A stretch of 64,000 nucleotides of DNA from Candidatus Poribacteria bacterium (GCA_028824125.1 JAPPES010000007.1:56766-120765), one strand, 5' to 3'. Positions 7,585 through 16,769 are shown, counted from the stretch's first letter. Numbers and translations are program-made. The notes: generated from the sequence alone by a model not told the origin.

Positions 7585-8097
7585 ATGAACCGAAAACGTG
7601 ACGTGGGCACAGTCATCCTGATTTTTTTTGTGATTGTTGCCGTTCTGTTTATGTATTCGCGGTATATGGGTAATCGGTTTTATACTCAATTCGGGTTGAA
7701 ACCGCCACCGCGTGGCTATGATTATCACTGGGATGAGCCGGGCGTGCCGTATTTAGACGCAAACGGCGAGCCCGTTCTCCGTAGGTTAGACGAACCAGCT
7801 ATTGTAATCGAGATGGGGATTGGGTTTGCCCCGACCCTTGAACAGTATAAAACTTATAATAGACTGTTAGATGACTGGATAGCGGCAGAAGGGCGCGGCG
7901 ATGTTGCGGAAGCAGCTCGGCTGGATGCGGAGATAGAGGCGCTGAAAGCATCTGCACAACGGATGCGTCCGCTCTCTGTAAGCTCAAGCTCTACAACAGC
8001 TGAACAAGCATCAAAAGCACGTAGTCTTAGGAAAGAAAAATATAATGCTGCCCTCCGTGAATACGGATTGGAGCACTTAATATCCCCTTGGAAGTAA
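7585..8097 (+). CDS. A-type tandem paralogue A3 (membrane-anchored, unknown function)
   Basis: A 170-aa protein almost identical in plan to A2: basic start MNRKRDVGTV, one membrane helix, PPPRGYDYHWDEPGVPYLD, MGIGFAPTLEQ, an Ala-rich helical stretch and REYGLEHLISPWK at the end. AGGAGG precedes the ATG. Differences from A2 cluster between the FAPTLE motif and the Ala-rich part, where EQYKTYNRLLDDW replaces EEFKRYKRLVDEA. The next gene, a secreted protein, starts 19 nt downstream, so the four genes at 6256-9253 probably form one transcript ending at the terminator near 9300. Confidence 0.75.
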   Translation: MNRKRDVGTVILIFFVIVAVLFMYSRYMGNRFYTQFGLKPPPRGYDYHWDEPGVPYLDANGEPVLRRLDEPAIVIEMGIGFAPTLEQYKTYNRLLDDWIAAEGRGDVAEAARLDAEIEALKASAQRMRPLSVSSSSTTAEQASKARSLRKEKYNAALREYGLEHLISPWK

Positions 8098-8116
8098 GGG
8101 AGTAGGAGGTTTTGAA

Positions 8117-9253
8117 ATGTTTTCTCAAAAGAGATTTTCACTATTCATTATTTTTTTTGTTTTATTGGTTATGGTCGAGGGGAGTCTCAGGGCGGACTTT
8201 ATCCATGACTGTACAATACCCGAGTTAGACTTTACAGATGAGCCCGAAATTACATGTAGTATAGATGGCTGGACCTTTACACACACGAAAATAACGGACG
8301 AAAATGGTAACGTCGAACAGGATTGGTGGTGGAGAGTACCTGAGGATCCTGTATTCAAAATAGAGGCGACAGCGCACGGTTATGGGTGGGCGCATATCAT
8401 ATTTCACGGCAAGTATGACGTGAGTAAGGGAGAGAAAAAGTATGGGGATCCTAAAAATTCACAGGATAAGAAACTTGGCAAGTCTGTCGGTTTCGTACCA
8501 TTCTTTTTAGGTGTAGATCACGATATTGAGGTAGAATATGACGGAACGTTTAGCGAAAGTCCCGCCAAGACGTATAACTGGGAGGGGCATGGCACTATCA
8601 CATTAATCCCATGGTATTGGAAATGGAATCTTGCCTTTGTCATACTGACCGGTTCTTGGGAGCCAGCACCCAATGATAATTTTCACAAAGAACTGACAGA
8701 TATGTCAGCTGGCAGCTGGGTCGTCAATCATAATCATAAGGACAGGCGGAAAAAACCGCAGATACGGCCTCCTGAAGATGATAATGGCGGCAGTAGTGGA
8801 AGCCCGAACATTGTGCTTTCACCATCGGATGGGACGTCTATGGTCACAGCGGGCAGTTCGTATACTCTGAATTTGAGTGTGCCTTCGGGCTACACGCGTA
8901 TTCACTGGTATATCAAGGGCCCGAGTGATGCGGGGTATGGAACGACTGCTGCGACGGAAACAGGCAACGGGAGCAGCTCCACGTCGGCATCGTATACGTA
9001 TAGTATACCGAGCGATGCGTCTGGCGAGTATGTGTTGACGGCTTATATCTATTTGGCGGACAACACAATTGCGGAGCCGAGCTATACGGTGTCGGTCTCC
9101 AATAGTGGCACTTCCTCATCCGATTCGTCTTCATCGAGTGGCAGTGAGCTAACGCACTGGTGCCCTTGGTGTAGTTCCTACTACGATCCGAACAATAACT
9201 ATCCCACGGACTGTAGAGGTTTCACTTATCACGACGGTTTTCCGTCGCCCTAA
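8117..9253 (+). CDS. Secreted protein with Ig-like domain, unknown function
   Basis: A 378-aa protein with an N-terminal signal peptide (basic MFSQKR then a hydrophobic stretch to about residue 22, likely cleaved near SLRAD). The middle is Trp/Gly-rich. Residues roughly 235-320 form an immunoglobulin-like beta-sandwich segment. A Ser-rich linker follows, and the C-terminus carries four Cys (CPWC, then C in YPTDCRG) in a compact, zinc-ribbon-like tail. A strong GTAGGAGG lies upstream of the ATG. It is the last gene before a clear intrinsic terminator and is likely co-transcribed with the A/B paralogues. No homologous family recognised. Confidence 0.65.
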   Translation: MFSQKRFSLFIIFFVLLVMVEGSLRADFIHDCTIPELDFTDEPEITCSIDGWTFTHTKITDENGNVEQDWWWRVPEDPVFKIEATAHGYGWAHIIFHGKYDVSKGEKKYGDPKNSQDKKLGKSVGFVPFFLGVDHDIEVEYDGTFSESPAKTYNWEGHGTITLIPWYWKWNLAFVILTGSWEPAPNDNFHKELTDMSAGSWVVNHNHKDRRKKPQIRPPEDDNGGSSGSPNIVLSPSDGTSMVTAGSSYTLNLSVPSGYTRIHWYIKGPSDAGYGTTAATETGNGSSSTSASYTYSIPSDASGEYVLTAYIYLADNTIAEPSYTVSVSNSGTSSSDSSSSSGSELTHWCPWCSSYYDPNNNYPTDCRGFTYHDGFPSP

Positions 9254-9261
9254 TATACCGT

Positions 9262-9330
9262 CGTGATGCGTTCGCATCACGAAACGTTTTTACAGGCAGG
9301 TATCCTTTTTGGGTGCCTGCCTTTTCTTTT
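9262..9330 (+). terminator. Double hairpin with T-tract downstream of the paralogue operon
   Basis: First hairpin CGTGATGC-GTTC-GCATCACG at 9262-9281, followed by AAACGTTTTT. Second hairpin GGCAGGTATCC / GGGTGCCTGCC with a TTTTT loop at 9295-9321, followed directly by TTTTCTTTT (9322-9330). The second is a textbook Rho-independent terminator closing the operon that ends at 9253. Confidence 0.85.
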
Positions 9331-9364
9331 GTCTTTTGTACCGCAATCTTCATGAAGTTTAAGT

Positions 9365-9420
9365 TATAAATTGGGTAATTTGGCGAGGTTTCCTAACCTC
9401 GCCAAATTACCCAATTTATA
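9365..9420. repeat. Perfect 26-bp inverted repeat with 4-nt loop
   Basis: The 56-nt segment is a perfect palindrome: 26-nt arms containing TTGGGTAATTTGGCGAGG, loop TCCT. The same sequence family forms the core of the two composite elements at 22921-23195 and 57741-58024. Here it stands alone in the 404-nt gap between two converging operons. Confidence 0.85.
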
Positions 9421-9521
9421 CCAAATTAACGCGATTCCTCTCGGTAGGAGGGGAATGCCTAAAGACGAATGCGCCAAATGCCAAGAAAAGAAGATAAATC
9501 CAATTAATTTGGTATTATATC

Positions 9522-9640
9522 AGGACAGACGCATTTTCTCTTAAAGTCCCACTGATAAGGGGGATTTAGGGGGTTAAAAGTCCCAATTTCTGCCTATTCA
9601 CTCCCCTAACCCCCTTATCAAGGGGGAATGCGTAAGTTCT
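9522..9640. mobile_element. MITE-like element, GGACTTACGCATT family
   Basis: About 119 bp bounded by imperfect inverted ends (AGGACAGACGCATT and AATGCGTAAGTTCT). Inside, nested inverted repeats with runs of G and C (CCCACTGATAAGGGGGATT and CCCTAACCCCCTTATCA) match the copy at 63711-63840. No coding capacity; probably a non-autonomous element. Confidence 0.7.
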
Positions 9641-9657
9641 GATAACGTAAACACACG

Positions 9658-10833
9658 TCAATGCCGTGCATGCTGCGATTCTGCAGGTGCGCGGTATTCA
9701 ACATTCAGATGTGGCGTTTCTAAACGGACATGCCCTTGATGACGCGATGTCAAACAACTCTCCAATGTGCCACTTACCAGCAAGGTGCGTTCTGCGGGAT
9801 ATGGGGCAACACCTGTCTCAAAAAGTTCCTCTATCTTGGCGATTAGGCATGCCGAATAGGTGACATTCGGTGTAGGCGTTAAGAAAAACTGCGTTGATAT
9901 TGGTATCGGTTCGTTCTTAAGTTTTGCAGCAAAGCAGTAATCCCGCACTGCCCCGTTGAGCATTAAAAGTGTTGCTTTCAATCCACTGTTATATTCAATA
10001 AAGTAAGCAGAAGGGTTTTGAACGAGTTTTTGGAGTTCACCATTTCCAATCATATCTTGCGTTCTACCGTCTTCATCCGTCAAACCGCACGGTGTATCGC
10101 TTCGGGAAAGTGCTGCTTCCAACAATTCCAGAGACCAACGCCCATCTTCACCTGCTTGCCAGACTTCATCACCATCAATTAGTTGGACAGCAGCAACACC
10201 TGTTTCGCCACCCTTTCGGCGCTCAACCATACATTGCATCGCCTCTAATGCGTGATAATCCATCGGGTCTGAACCGCCAACACCTACCATGAGTGCTTCT
10301 TCTATCTCACATGCCAACGGCAATTCAACATCGGGCAAGCGCCACGTGACAGGCAACGATGACCCCGCAAGCACACCAAAACCGAGGCGGTGCCCATCAT
10401 CTACCATCTCCTTTGCTTTCTCAAAACTGTAGGAGAGGTGTTTGTCGTTGAAGATCGGTACAGCGCGCCCATCTTCTTCAAAAACTTTGACGCATTCCTT
10501 GAAAAATTCATAACGTGGATACAACACTTGGCTTTTTTCATTGATAGGATAGTCGCCATGTTCACCGATCAGAAGCACCGCATCCACAGCAAGTTTTTCA
10601 CCACCACATCGGAGTGCTTCGGCAATGGTTGGGTAAACAGAAAACCCGAATTCTCTGGCACGGTCTTCGCTCTGCTCACCTTCCGGTTTCTGATCAACAT
10701 AGAGAGACACAACTTCCATATTTGGACGGTGCCATCTGCCTTCTTTGGGATAACCGACCAAAAATCGATCCGCAAAGTGTTGTGCATGTGATAGATAACG
10801 GTAGATAGTGGTAATAACAGCAATTCGTTTCAT
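9658..10833 (-). CDS. Conserved protein of unknown function, paralogue of the next gene
   Basis: A 391-aa protein beginning MKRIAVITTIYRYLSHAQHF, a Rossmann-like first strand but without a clear GxGxxG. Further shared blocks with its neighbour are LLIGEHGDYP, VPIFNDKHLS, AGSSLPVTWR and DYHALEAMQCMVERR. It looks cytoplasmic, with no signal peptide. It is the last gene of the minus-strand operon 9658-15213, four nucleotides after its paralogue. I do not recognise a named family; the HAQH and NDKH histidines may bind a metal or substrate. The C-terminus resembles substrate domains of sugar-oxidoreductase-like proteins only loosely. Confidence 0.65.
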   Translation of the reverse strand: MKRIAVITTIYRYLSHAQHFADRFLVGYPKEGRWHRPNMEVVSLYVDQKPEGEQSEDRAREFGFSVYPTIAEALRCGGEKLAVDAVLLIGEHGDYPINEKSQVLYPRYEFFKECVKVFEEDGRAVPIFNDKHLSYSFEKAKEMVDDGHRLGFGVLAGSSLPVTWRLPDVELPLACEIEEALMVGVGGSDPMDYHALEAMQCMVERRKGGETGVAAVQLIDGDEVWQAGEDGRWSLELLEAALSRSDTPCGLTDEDGRTQDMIGNGELQKLVQNPSAYFIEYNSGLKATLLMLNGAVRDYCFAAKLKNEPIPISTQFFLTPTPNVTYSACLIAKIEELFETGVAPYPAERTLLVSGTLESCLTSRHQGHVRLETPHLNVEYRAPAESQHARH

Positions 10834-10837
10834 ATCC

Positions 10838-12031
10838 TTATGTCCTCCAGAAGGTTGATTCTTCAGCGGCTTGATAGGCGATGTCTAAATGCGGTGTCTC
10901 CTGTTTGGTACCATCGGCAAACAAACTGTCAACACCTGCCGCAACAAGTCCTGTTGTTAATAATGTGCGTTCAACTGGATAGGTAGCCTTACCTATCAAA
11001 AACATTTCTTCGATATTGTTAACAAGCGGTGAGAAGAAGTTTGCCAACGTTGTCCGTGCGGGTGGCATCGGCAGATACATTTGCGTTGAAAGGATTTCGT
11101 TCTCCGATCCGATATAAGCAGCGAAATTGAAATCTTGCACCAATCCGTTCATCAGAATCATCGTAGACTTAAGCCCATCGTGATGTTTATACTGATATGC
11201 TATCGGGTCTTTGACAATCTCCTTCATTTCGTCCAACGTTGGAAACGGATTGTTAAATCCTGGTCGTGACGGTGTAAGCGTATGACTCCTGCAAAGCGCA
11301 GATTCAAAGAGTTCCCGAGACCATAGTTCGGAGTGATGCGCTTGCCAAAACGCATCGCCACGGTATGCCTGCAGCCATTTTATGCCACTTTCACCACCTT
11401 CGCGCCGCTCTACCATACACTGCAAGGTTTCTAAAGCGTGAAAATCGTAACTATCCACGCCTCCGTAAGCCACACACACTGCCTCTGATACAGAAACACC
11501 GAGCGGCATGTCAATTGACGGTGTCCGCCACGTAACAGGCAGTGATGACCCCGCCATAAATGCGAAATCCATCTCTTGAGTGGTGTCATACATTTCACGC
11601 GCCCATTCCCAATTCCATGAGAGGTGTTTATCGTTGAATACAGGAACACCGCGTCCACTTCGTTCAAACACCTCAACCATCTGCATGAAGTGTTCATAGC
11701 GCGGATAGAGACGTTGTCCCTTCTCGTTAGATGGATATTCGCCGTGTTCCCCGATGAGCAGCACACCATCAACAGCCAATTCTTCACTGCCAAGAGTCAA
11801 TGCTTCCGCAATTGTTGGATATCCTTTCATCATGGGAAAACGTTCTAATCTATCTTTACTCAGGTCGTTGTCCTTGACCTGTTCAACGTATAGTGAGACG
11901 AGGTCCATCGGGGGGTAATAGTGTCTGCTATTCCAACCATATCCTTCCAAGAACCGGTCAACGATGTGCTGCGCGTGTGAATATTTGTGGTATATTGTGG
12001 CAATTGCGGCAATTTTTGGGCGTTTTTGCAT
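10838..12031 (-). CDS. Conserved protein of unknown function, paralogue of the previous gene
   Basis: A 397-aa protein. The start at 12031 is chosen over a longer frame because AAAGGAGG lies just upstream and the product then begins MQKRPKIAAIATIYHKYSHAQHI, aligning with the neighbouring paralogue. Shared motifs: HAQHIVDRFLEGY, LLIGEHGEYP, FNDKHLSWNWEW, AGSSLPVTWR, DFHALETLQCMVERREGGESG. It lies 28 nt after the PhyH gene and 4 nt before the second paralogue. The pair probably acts as a heteromer or on related substrates. Function unknown. Confidence 0.65.
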   Translation of the reverse strand: MQKRPKIAAIATIYHKYSHAQHIVDRFLEGYGWNSRHYYPPMDLVSLYVEQVKDNDLSKDRLERFPMMKGYPTIAEALTLGSEELAVDGVLLIGEHGEYPSNEKGQRLYPRYEHFMQMVEVFERSGRGVPVFNDKHLSWNWEWAREMYDTTQEMDFAFMAGSSLPVTWRTPSIDMPLGVSVSEAVCVAYGGVDSYDFHALETLQCMVERREGGESGIKWLQAYRGDAFWQAHHSELWSRELFESALCRSHTLTPSRPGFNNPFPTLDEMKEIVKDPIAYQYKHHDGLKSTMILMNGLVQDFNFAAYIGSENEILSTQMYLPMPPARTTLANFFSPLVNNIEEMFLIGKATYPVERTLLTTGLVAAGVDSLFADGTKQETPHLDIAYQAAEESTFWRT

Positions 12032-12059
12032 GCTTCCTCCTTTAAAATCGCGTATCATT

Positions 12060-12932
12060 TTAATCCTTCTTTGCCCATCGATTTGGACCTGGACCGGGCT
12101 GATGTTCATCGCGAATCCGCTTGAATTCCTCTGGTGTTTTGACAACATCATTAGGATTAAGTTTGCTTCTTGCAAGAAAACCTGCCTCCGGTTGGTAACC
12201 CGTCGGTTTTGCAGCATCCTGATAACGTGAATCAACACTCCATCGCACCTGATGACTAACATTTGGAATGGATCGGTGCGGCGTTAGGTTAGTGAACAAC
12301 AAGACACTACCAAACTTCATAGGAACGACTACAGGTTCCACTTCGGGTAATGCCTCATCTGGAATTTCAAGATAGAAACGTTCAGAGGGACGATGCGGGA
12401 AAACACCATCACGATGTGCATGTGGAATAACTTCAAGGCATCCGTTTTCAACGGTGGCATCTATCAACGGAATCCAGATTGTGAGTTGTAAAACGGAATC
12501 ACATTTTGGCTCCATATATCCTGCGTCTTGATGCCACGGGACAAGGGTTCGGTCATGTTCTGGCAGTTTTGGACGGACACGGTATGCGGGGTGACACATA
12601 ATTTCCGGTCCGACGAGTGCCTCCGCAATGTCAAGCAGTTTTGGATTAACCAGAAGATCAAAGAGAGCAGGCCCCGTGTGTGCCCCACTAAATACCTTCT
12701 GAAACACTGCCGGGGACTGTTCTGTTATTTTTGCTAAACGTGTGTCAAAACCGTCTGCTTTGAATTCGGAGTCAATCTCACCTTCTGCATAGAGTTGCGA
12801 AGCACCCGCGTGGACAATCTCTTCAAACTCTGCAATGAGCGGGTTTAAATCTTCAAGGGCAAGTGCGTCTTCAATAAGAAGATAGCCGTTTTCGCTAAAG
12901 TCACGAATTTGAGAATCAGTTAATGTCTTCAT
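12060..12932 (-). CDS. Phytanoyl-CoA dioxygenase (PhyH) family protein
   Basis: Fe(II)/2-oxoglutarate-dependent oxygenase of about 290 aa. Metal ligands visible are HQDAGY (HxD) and the distal His in LTPHRSIPN, with the Arg two residues later for 2-oxoglutarate. The second ATG (12932) has AGAGGG upstream and is preferred; the ATG at 12944 overlaps the stop of the preceding VOC gene by 4 nt and is the alternative. The substrate is unknown; in an operon with a metallo-beta-lactamase and VOC protein it may hydroxylate a small catabolic substrate. Confidence 0.88.
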   Translation of the reverse strand: MKTLTDSQIRDFSENGYLLIEDALALEDLNPLIAEFEEIVHAGASQLYAEGEIDSEFKADGFDTRLAKITEQSPAVFQKVFSGAHTGPALFDLLVNPKLLDIAEALVGPEIMCHPAYRVRPKLPEHDRTLVPWHQDAGYMEPKCDSVLQLTIWIPLIDATVENGCLEVIPHAHRDGVFPHRPSERFYLEIPDEALPEVEPVVVPMKFGSVLLFTNLTPHRSIPNVSHQVRWSVDSRYQDAAKPTGYQPEAGFLARSKLNPNDVVKTPEEFKRIRDEHQPGPGPNRWAKKD

Positions 12933-12940
12933 AATCCCTC

Positions 12941-13360
12941 TCATATCTGTACAAGTTCAATTAGAATCCCATCAGGGTCTTTTGCGCACACTACACTTGC
13001 TGCGTCAGGTGCGCTTATCGGTTCAGACAGAAATTCAACACCGTTTTGTTTCAAGTTTTCCACAGTTTTCTGAATATCCGCAACAAAAAAGGTAAGCCAG
13101 CGGACACCAGCGGAAAATTCGTCTGATGGTGTCCCTGGTGGTGATTCAATGTCCATCAACTTAATAAGGGTGTTCCCCGCTTTAAGGCGAACTTGGCGAA
13201 AACCTGTCGGCGCAAGACCTACATCTTGGGCAAGAGCCTCCGGAATCTCTAAATCCAACACAATTTCAAACCCCAATTTGTTGTGATAAAAGTCTAATGA
13301 CTCCTCGAAATTGCTGCATGTTATTGCGATGTCAACTGTTGGTTGCGATAAGTTTAGCAC
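12941..13360 (-). CDS. VOC-superfamily (glyoxalase/dioxygenase-fold) protein
   Basis: A 139-aa single VOC module pair: VDIAITCSNFEESLDFYHNKLGF at the N-terminus is the classic beta-alpha-beta glyoxalase start, and AKDPDGILIELVQI at the end matches the second-half DPDGNxIEL motif. It starts with GTG; GGGAGG sits within the end of the upstream gene, five bases away, showing translational coupling. VOC proteins carry metal-dependent lyase, dioxygenase or isomerase activity; which applies here is not evident. Confidence 0.85.
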   Translation of the reverse strand: MLNLSQPTVDIAITCSNFEESLDFYHNKLGFEIVLDLEIPEALAQDVGLAPTGFRQVRLKAGNTLIKLMDIESPPGTPSDEFSAGVRWLTFFVADIQKTVENLKQNGVEFLSEPISAPDAASVVCAKDPDGILIELVQI

Positions 13361-13365
13361 TCTTT

Positions 13366-15213
13366 TTAACCTCCCGTGAGAACAAAAATCGCTTCACGAA
13401 ATTGCCCTAATGGCATGTCGTTGTAGGTGATTTCAATAGGAATTACAATCCGTCCTATCGGGGTTAGAAACCCCTCCAATTCTGAACGTTGTGGAATCGG
13501 GATAGAAAATTGGATATGTCCATCTGCTTTCGGTGGAATAGTGGTTTCTGCTGGTTCAACTTCAATACCCCATGCTTCTGGAAGAATCGGTTGAGCGATT
13601 GCTGTCCGAGACTCTAATGAGTGATTTGTTATCTCCACATTCAACTGAACTGTTTCACCGGGGACAACTTCTTGCTCATACGGATAACATCGCGCCCATT
13701 GGTCATCCATGCCGTAATTTGCGTGATCCCAAGCAAAGAGATCCGTATAGCATTTTTCACGTTTGGCAAGGGTATCTAACATAAAAGCGATCTCTTTGTC
13801 GGTGAAATCAAATGCTGGATTAACATGGCAGTTAAAAATATGTGTCGGTTTGAGTTCCTGAATCAAACGCAGACACTTTTCGTAGCCGACATCTTTGCCG
13901 AGCAGATTCCGATTGCCGGAGCAGTAGTCGTCAATCCCTGCCATTGTAAATGAATCACCAGCAAAGAACATCCGTACACCGCGTCCCTCAACGAATAGCC
14001 CTCCGTGATAGTATGTCTGTCCCGGAAAATGATAGGCAGTCATTGTGAATTCATTCCACTGCCATGAGTCACTGTCACAGGTGGCGCGATCTACACGAGT
14101 CACAGCGGGGGAAATACATGGCAGTCGGAAAGCCTTCGGATTCGCGATCACTTTTGCCACAATTGCATCGGTTATCGTTTCACAGGGAAAAGTATCCTGA
14201 AATTCGGGGATAGCATTCACATGATCATCGTGATAGTGTGTTACCCAAAACTGCGTAACCTCAGAAATTTCACCATCTGCCTGCAACTGCTGAATTTGTT
14301 TTACTATGTTTGGTGAACCGCAATCCATCACAAACGCCTCACGATTTTCAGAGATAATCAACCATGTAGTGCCGAAGTGACGCAAAAAATCGGGAGGAGG
14401 TTTACCTTCTCGGATAGGCATATGGTCAGTGCGTCCCTCAAATTCGGTAAACAATTGCGGAAAATAGTGGCGGAGTGCAGAGATTGACACATATTTATCA
14501 TAACAATAATCCAACTGCTCTAAAAGTTTGTCAATTGCAGCATCTGGATTTTTCATGACAACACCGTGTGTAGGGATAAGTGCTGTCGGCGATGATTGAC
14601 GAACCTTTTCAAGACTATCCCTCAGTTCATCGCGCGCGCCTAAAAACCCATGATAGTCGGTGGTCTGTTGCCCTTTTTGTAGACTATAAAGTTCCCATAT
14701 TTTACCCTCGTCGTAGATGAGATCACCCGAAAAAGCGAAACGTTGTTCGTCAGCATCAACAAGATAGGTGACACTGCCATCGGTGTGTCCGGGTGTTTCA
14801 AGCACTTCTATGGATACGGGGCCCCACGCAATCTTTGCACCTTCAGCATAGGTATCTGTTATATGGATAGAATTGGCAAGCATGAGATTGTGTGGATGGC
14901 AGTTGTAGAGATGCCATCTATATTTTGGGTCGTTCCAAAAGGTTTCTACTTCAGAAAACCACTGTACCTCAGCCGCTGGAACACCGATACGTGTATTCTC
15001 TGGGATTGGGAATCCTGCTGTGTTGTCACGATGGTGATGGGTGTATAGAATCTGATCTATATCCGTGATTCCGAGTTCTGTGAGCGTTGTTTGGAGAGAT
15101 GCGCCGCTCGGATCAATGAGAAGCACGCGGTTGGCATCGCGGATTATGCCTATGTTGACATGTCCGTGGTGGATATACAAGTGTTTGCTGAGTTGAGAAT
15201 AATGAGTTTCCAT
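13366..15213 (-). CDS. Tandem two-domain metallo-beta-lactamase-fold hydrolase
   Basis: A 615-aa protein. The start at 15213 (METHYSQLSKHLYIHHG) has AAGGATTCC upstream and matches the beginning of the MBL fold; an upstream in-frame ATG gives an unsupported 24-aa extension. Domain 1 has YTHHHRDNTAG, GHTDGS and FSGDLIY. Domain 2 has VTHYHDDHVNA, FPGQTYYHGG and FFAGDS, so both have metal-binding HxHxD-like motifs, the first altered to HHHRDN. The last 100 residues look like an Ig-like beta-sandwich. It is the first gene of the five-gene operon running to 9658. Confidence 0.85.
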   Translation of the reverse strand: METHYSQLSKHLYIHHGHVNIGIIRDANRVLLIDPSGASLQTTLTELGITDIDQILYTHHHRDNTAGFPIPENTRIGVPAAEVQWFSEVETFWNDPKYRWHLYNCHPHNLMLANSIHITDTYAEGAKIAWGPVSIEVLETPGHTDGSVTYLVDADEQRFAFSGDLIYDEGKIWELYSLQKGQQTTDYHGFLGARDELRDSLEKVRQSSPTALIPTHGVVMKNPDAAIDKLLEQLDYCYDKYVSISALRHYFPQLFTEFEGRTDHMPIREGKPPPDFLRHFGTTWLIISENREAFVMDCGSPNIVKQIQQLQADGEISEVTQFWVTHYHDDHVNAIPEFQDTFPCETITDAIVAKVIANPKAFRLPCISPAVTRVDRATCDSDSWQWNEFTMTAYHFPGQTYYHGGLFVEGRGVRMFFAGDSFTMAGIDDYCSGNRNLLGKDVGYEKCLRLIQELKPTHIFNCHVNPAFDFTDKEIAFMLDTLAKREKCYTDLFAWDHANYGMDDQWARCYPYEQEVVPGETVQLNVEITNHSLESRTAIAQPILPEAWGIEVEPAETTIPPKADGHIQFSIPIPQRSELEGFLTPIGRIVIPIEITYNDMPLGQFREAIFVLTGG

Positions 15214-15294
15214 TGGAATCCTTGCCAGATTATTTGTTAGATACAACAAAAATTTAGAATTGTTCGAACAGGTGCTACTTCGCAAGAAATGAAT

Positions 15295-16749
15295 TTACTC
15301 TACTGGATCAGGTTTTTTGGCGCGCAAACCGTCCTTTTCAATGATTGCTATTCGCGTGCCTCTTTCTTGTGAAATTGCCTCCCATTGCCCTTTATTTGAC
15401 ATGATGGCATAATCCTTCTTAGGGCCTCCAAAACCAGGGGGACGTGGAATATCCGGCGGAAGGTTAGGAAAGTCCGGTTTGAATACGTCTTTCAGCGTCC
15501 AATTGGTATAAGTGAGGGGTTCTCCTGTGTCCCACTGCCATTTGTTACCTAAGGCGACATGAGTCAACCCAAGCCAATACTCTAAATTTCCAAAGACTTC
15601 ATCAAGCCAGATCTGTTCTTCTTTACTCGTAACCGTGACGAGATGGGCGTCTTCAACTTCGGCTTTAGCTACTGCGTCTTCCCGCTTCCAATCACACCGA
15701 ATTACTTTGTAAGCGTGTCCGTTTTCGGGATTTATAACCCAAACCCTTGGAAAGTAGAGCCTATAGTCATAAGAAAAGTAGATTCCTGAATATGTGCGGT
15801 CATCTTGTTTTTCAGCGTTTTCAGGTGGTGGCGCGGCAAGGTCAGAGGGATTGCCATTGAATCTTAAAACCAATCCCTGACGATATTCTTTTTCGTTAAG
15901 AACAAATAACTCTGAGAAAGCTGAAAGTCCCAAATGGCGAACTGACAAAGCGTATATGCCGGTCTCGCTCTCGGTAAACATAAAGTCTCCATTCGCATCT
16001 GTTTGCAGTGGTAGATTGGCAGAATCGCCATCTGTCCCATCCAAACCTAACCGTGATCTGCTAATTAGAACAGAGGTATTCGCAAGTGGTGATCCATCCT
16101 TGAAAATAATTCTACCACTAATTTTCTGTTGTTTATCATGATCGGATTTCATGATGATTTCTACGTTTTGTATAGCGGCATCAGGTTGAATCGCAAACGT
16201 CACTGCTCCAGCTTGAGGAGAAGATGGGAGGAAAAAGTAAGGATAGAATAGCACTTTCCCGAACTTAATCGCTTTAATCTCAGGGAGTGGCGCATAATTC
16301 CACCGTTCGGATTTTTGGGGGGATGAAACTTCTTTAGAAACAGCGTCAGGTAAGACCAATAATTGGACTTTACCAGGGACAATTCCTGTAATAGTAAAGT
16401 TGCCTTCTGAATCTGTCTTTGCTTTTAGGAAAGGTGGCGCGTCGCGTAACTCCTGTTCATCTGGAAGTTCATCTTTGGGGAGCCCTTCCATTTCGGGTAG
16501 ATCCTTGCGGAGAAAGGGATAATACAAATTGGTGTTGTACAACGTATATGTACCCCCGAATTGACCAAACCTAACGTATATAAGAACCACAGTTGAGTCT
16601 GCAATTGGTTCACCATTCGCTTTGATAACACGTCCTGATAATGTTGAGGGAGCCTCCTCAGCAATGCAATTAAATGCTACTGTTAGCGTCAGCGTTGCAA
16701 ACAAGATTAGAAAGGTAAAGGTCTGTTTTGTTAAGTTTAAACGCTTCAT
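15295..16749 (-). CDS. Secreted protein with carboxypeptidase-regulatory-like modules and C-type-lectin-like domain (X-type)
   Basis: A 484-aa protein with a signal peptide (hydrophobic FTFLILFATLTLTVAFNCIA, residues 11-30). Then come two CarboxypepD_reg-like beta-sandwiches (STLSGRVIKANGEPIADSTV and ISGRIIFKDGSPLANTSV), and a C-terminal C-type-lectin-like domain of about 130 residues with YWLGLTHV, WQWDTGEPLTYTNW and YAIMSNKGQWEAI. Two Cys suitable for a CTLD disulfide are not obvious. It is the last of a four-gene array, 81 nt upstream of the MBL gene. Likely binds carbohydrate or surface ligands outside the cell; ligand unknown. Confidence 0.8.
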   Translation of the reverse strand: MKRLNLTKQTFTFLILFATLTLTVAFNCIAEEAPSTLSGRVIKANGEPIADSTVVLIYVRFGQFGGTYTLYNTNLYYPFLRKDLPEMEGLPKDELPDEQELRDAPPFLKAKTDSEGNFTITGIVPGKVQLLVLPDAVSKEVSSPQKSERWNYAPLPEIKAIKFGKVLFYPYFFLPSSPQAGAVTFAIQPDAAIQNVEIIMKSDHDKQQKISGRIIFKDGSPLANTSVLISRSRLGLDGTDGDSANLPLQTDANGDFMFTESETGIYALSVRHLGLSAFSELFVLNEKEYRQGLVLRFNGNPSDLAAPPPENAEKQDDRTYSGIYFSYDYRLYFPRVWVINPENGHAYKVIRCDWKREDAVAKAEVEDAHLVTVTSKEEQIWLDEVFGNLEYWLGLTHVALGNKWQWDTGEPLTYTNWTLKDVFKPDFPNLPPDIPRPPGFGGPKKDYAIMSNKGQWEAISQERGTRIAIIEKDGLRAKKPDPVE

Positions 16750-16769
16750 GATGAATTACTCCTAAGAAT

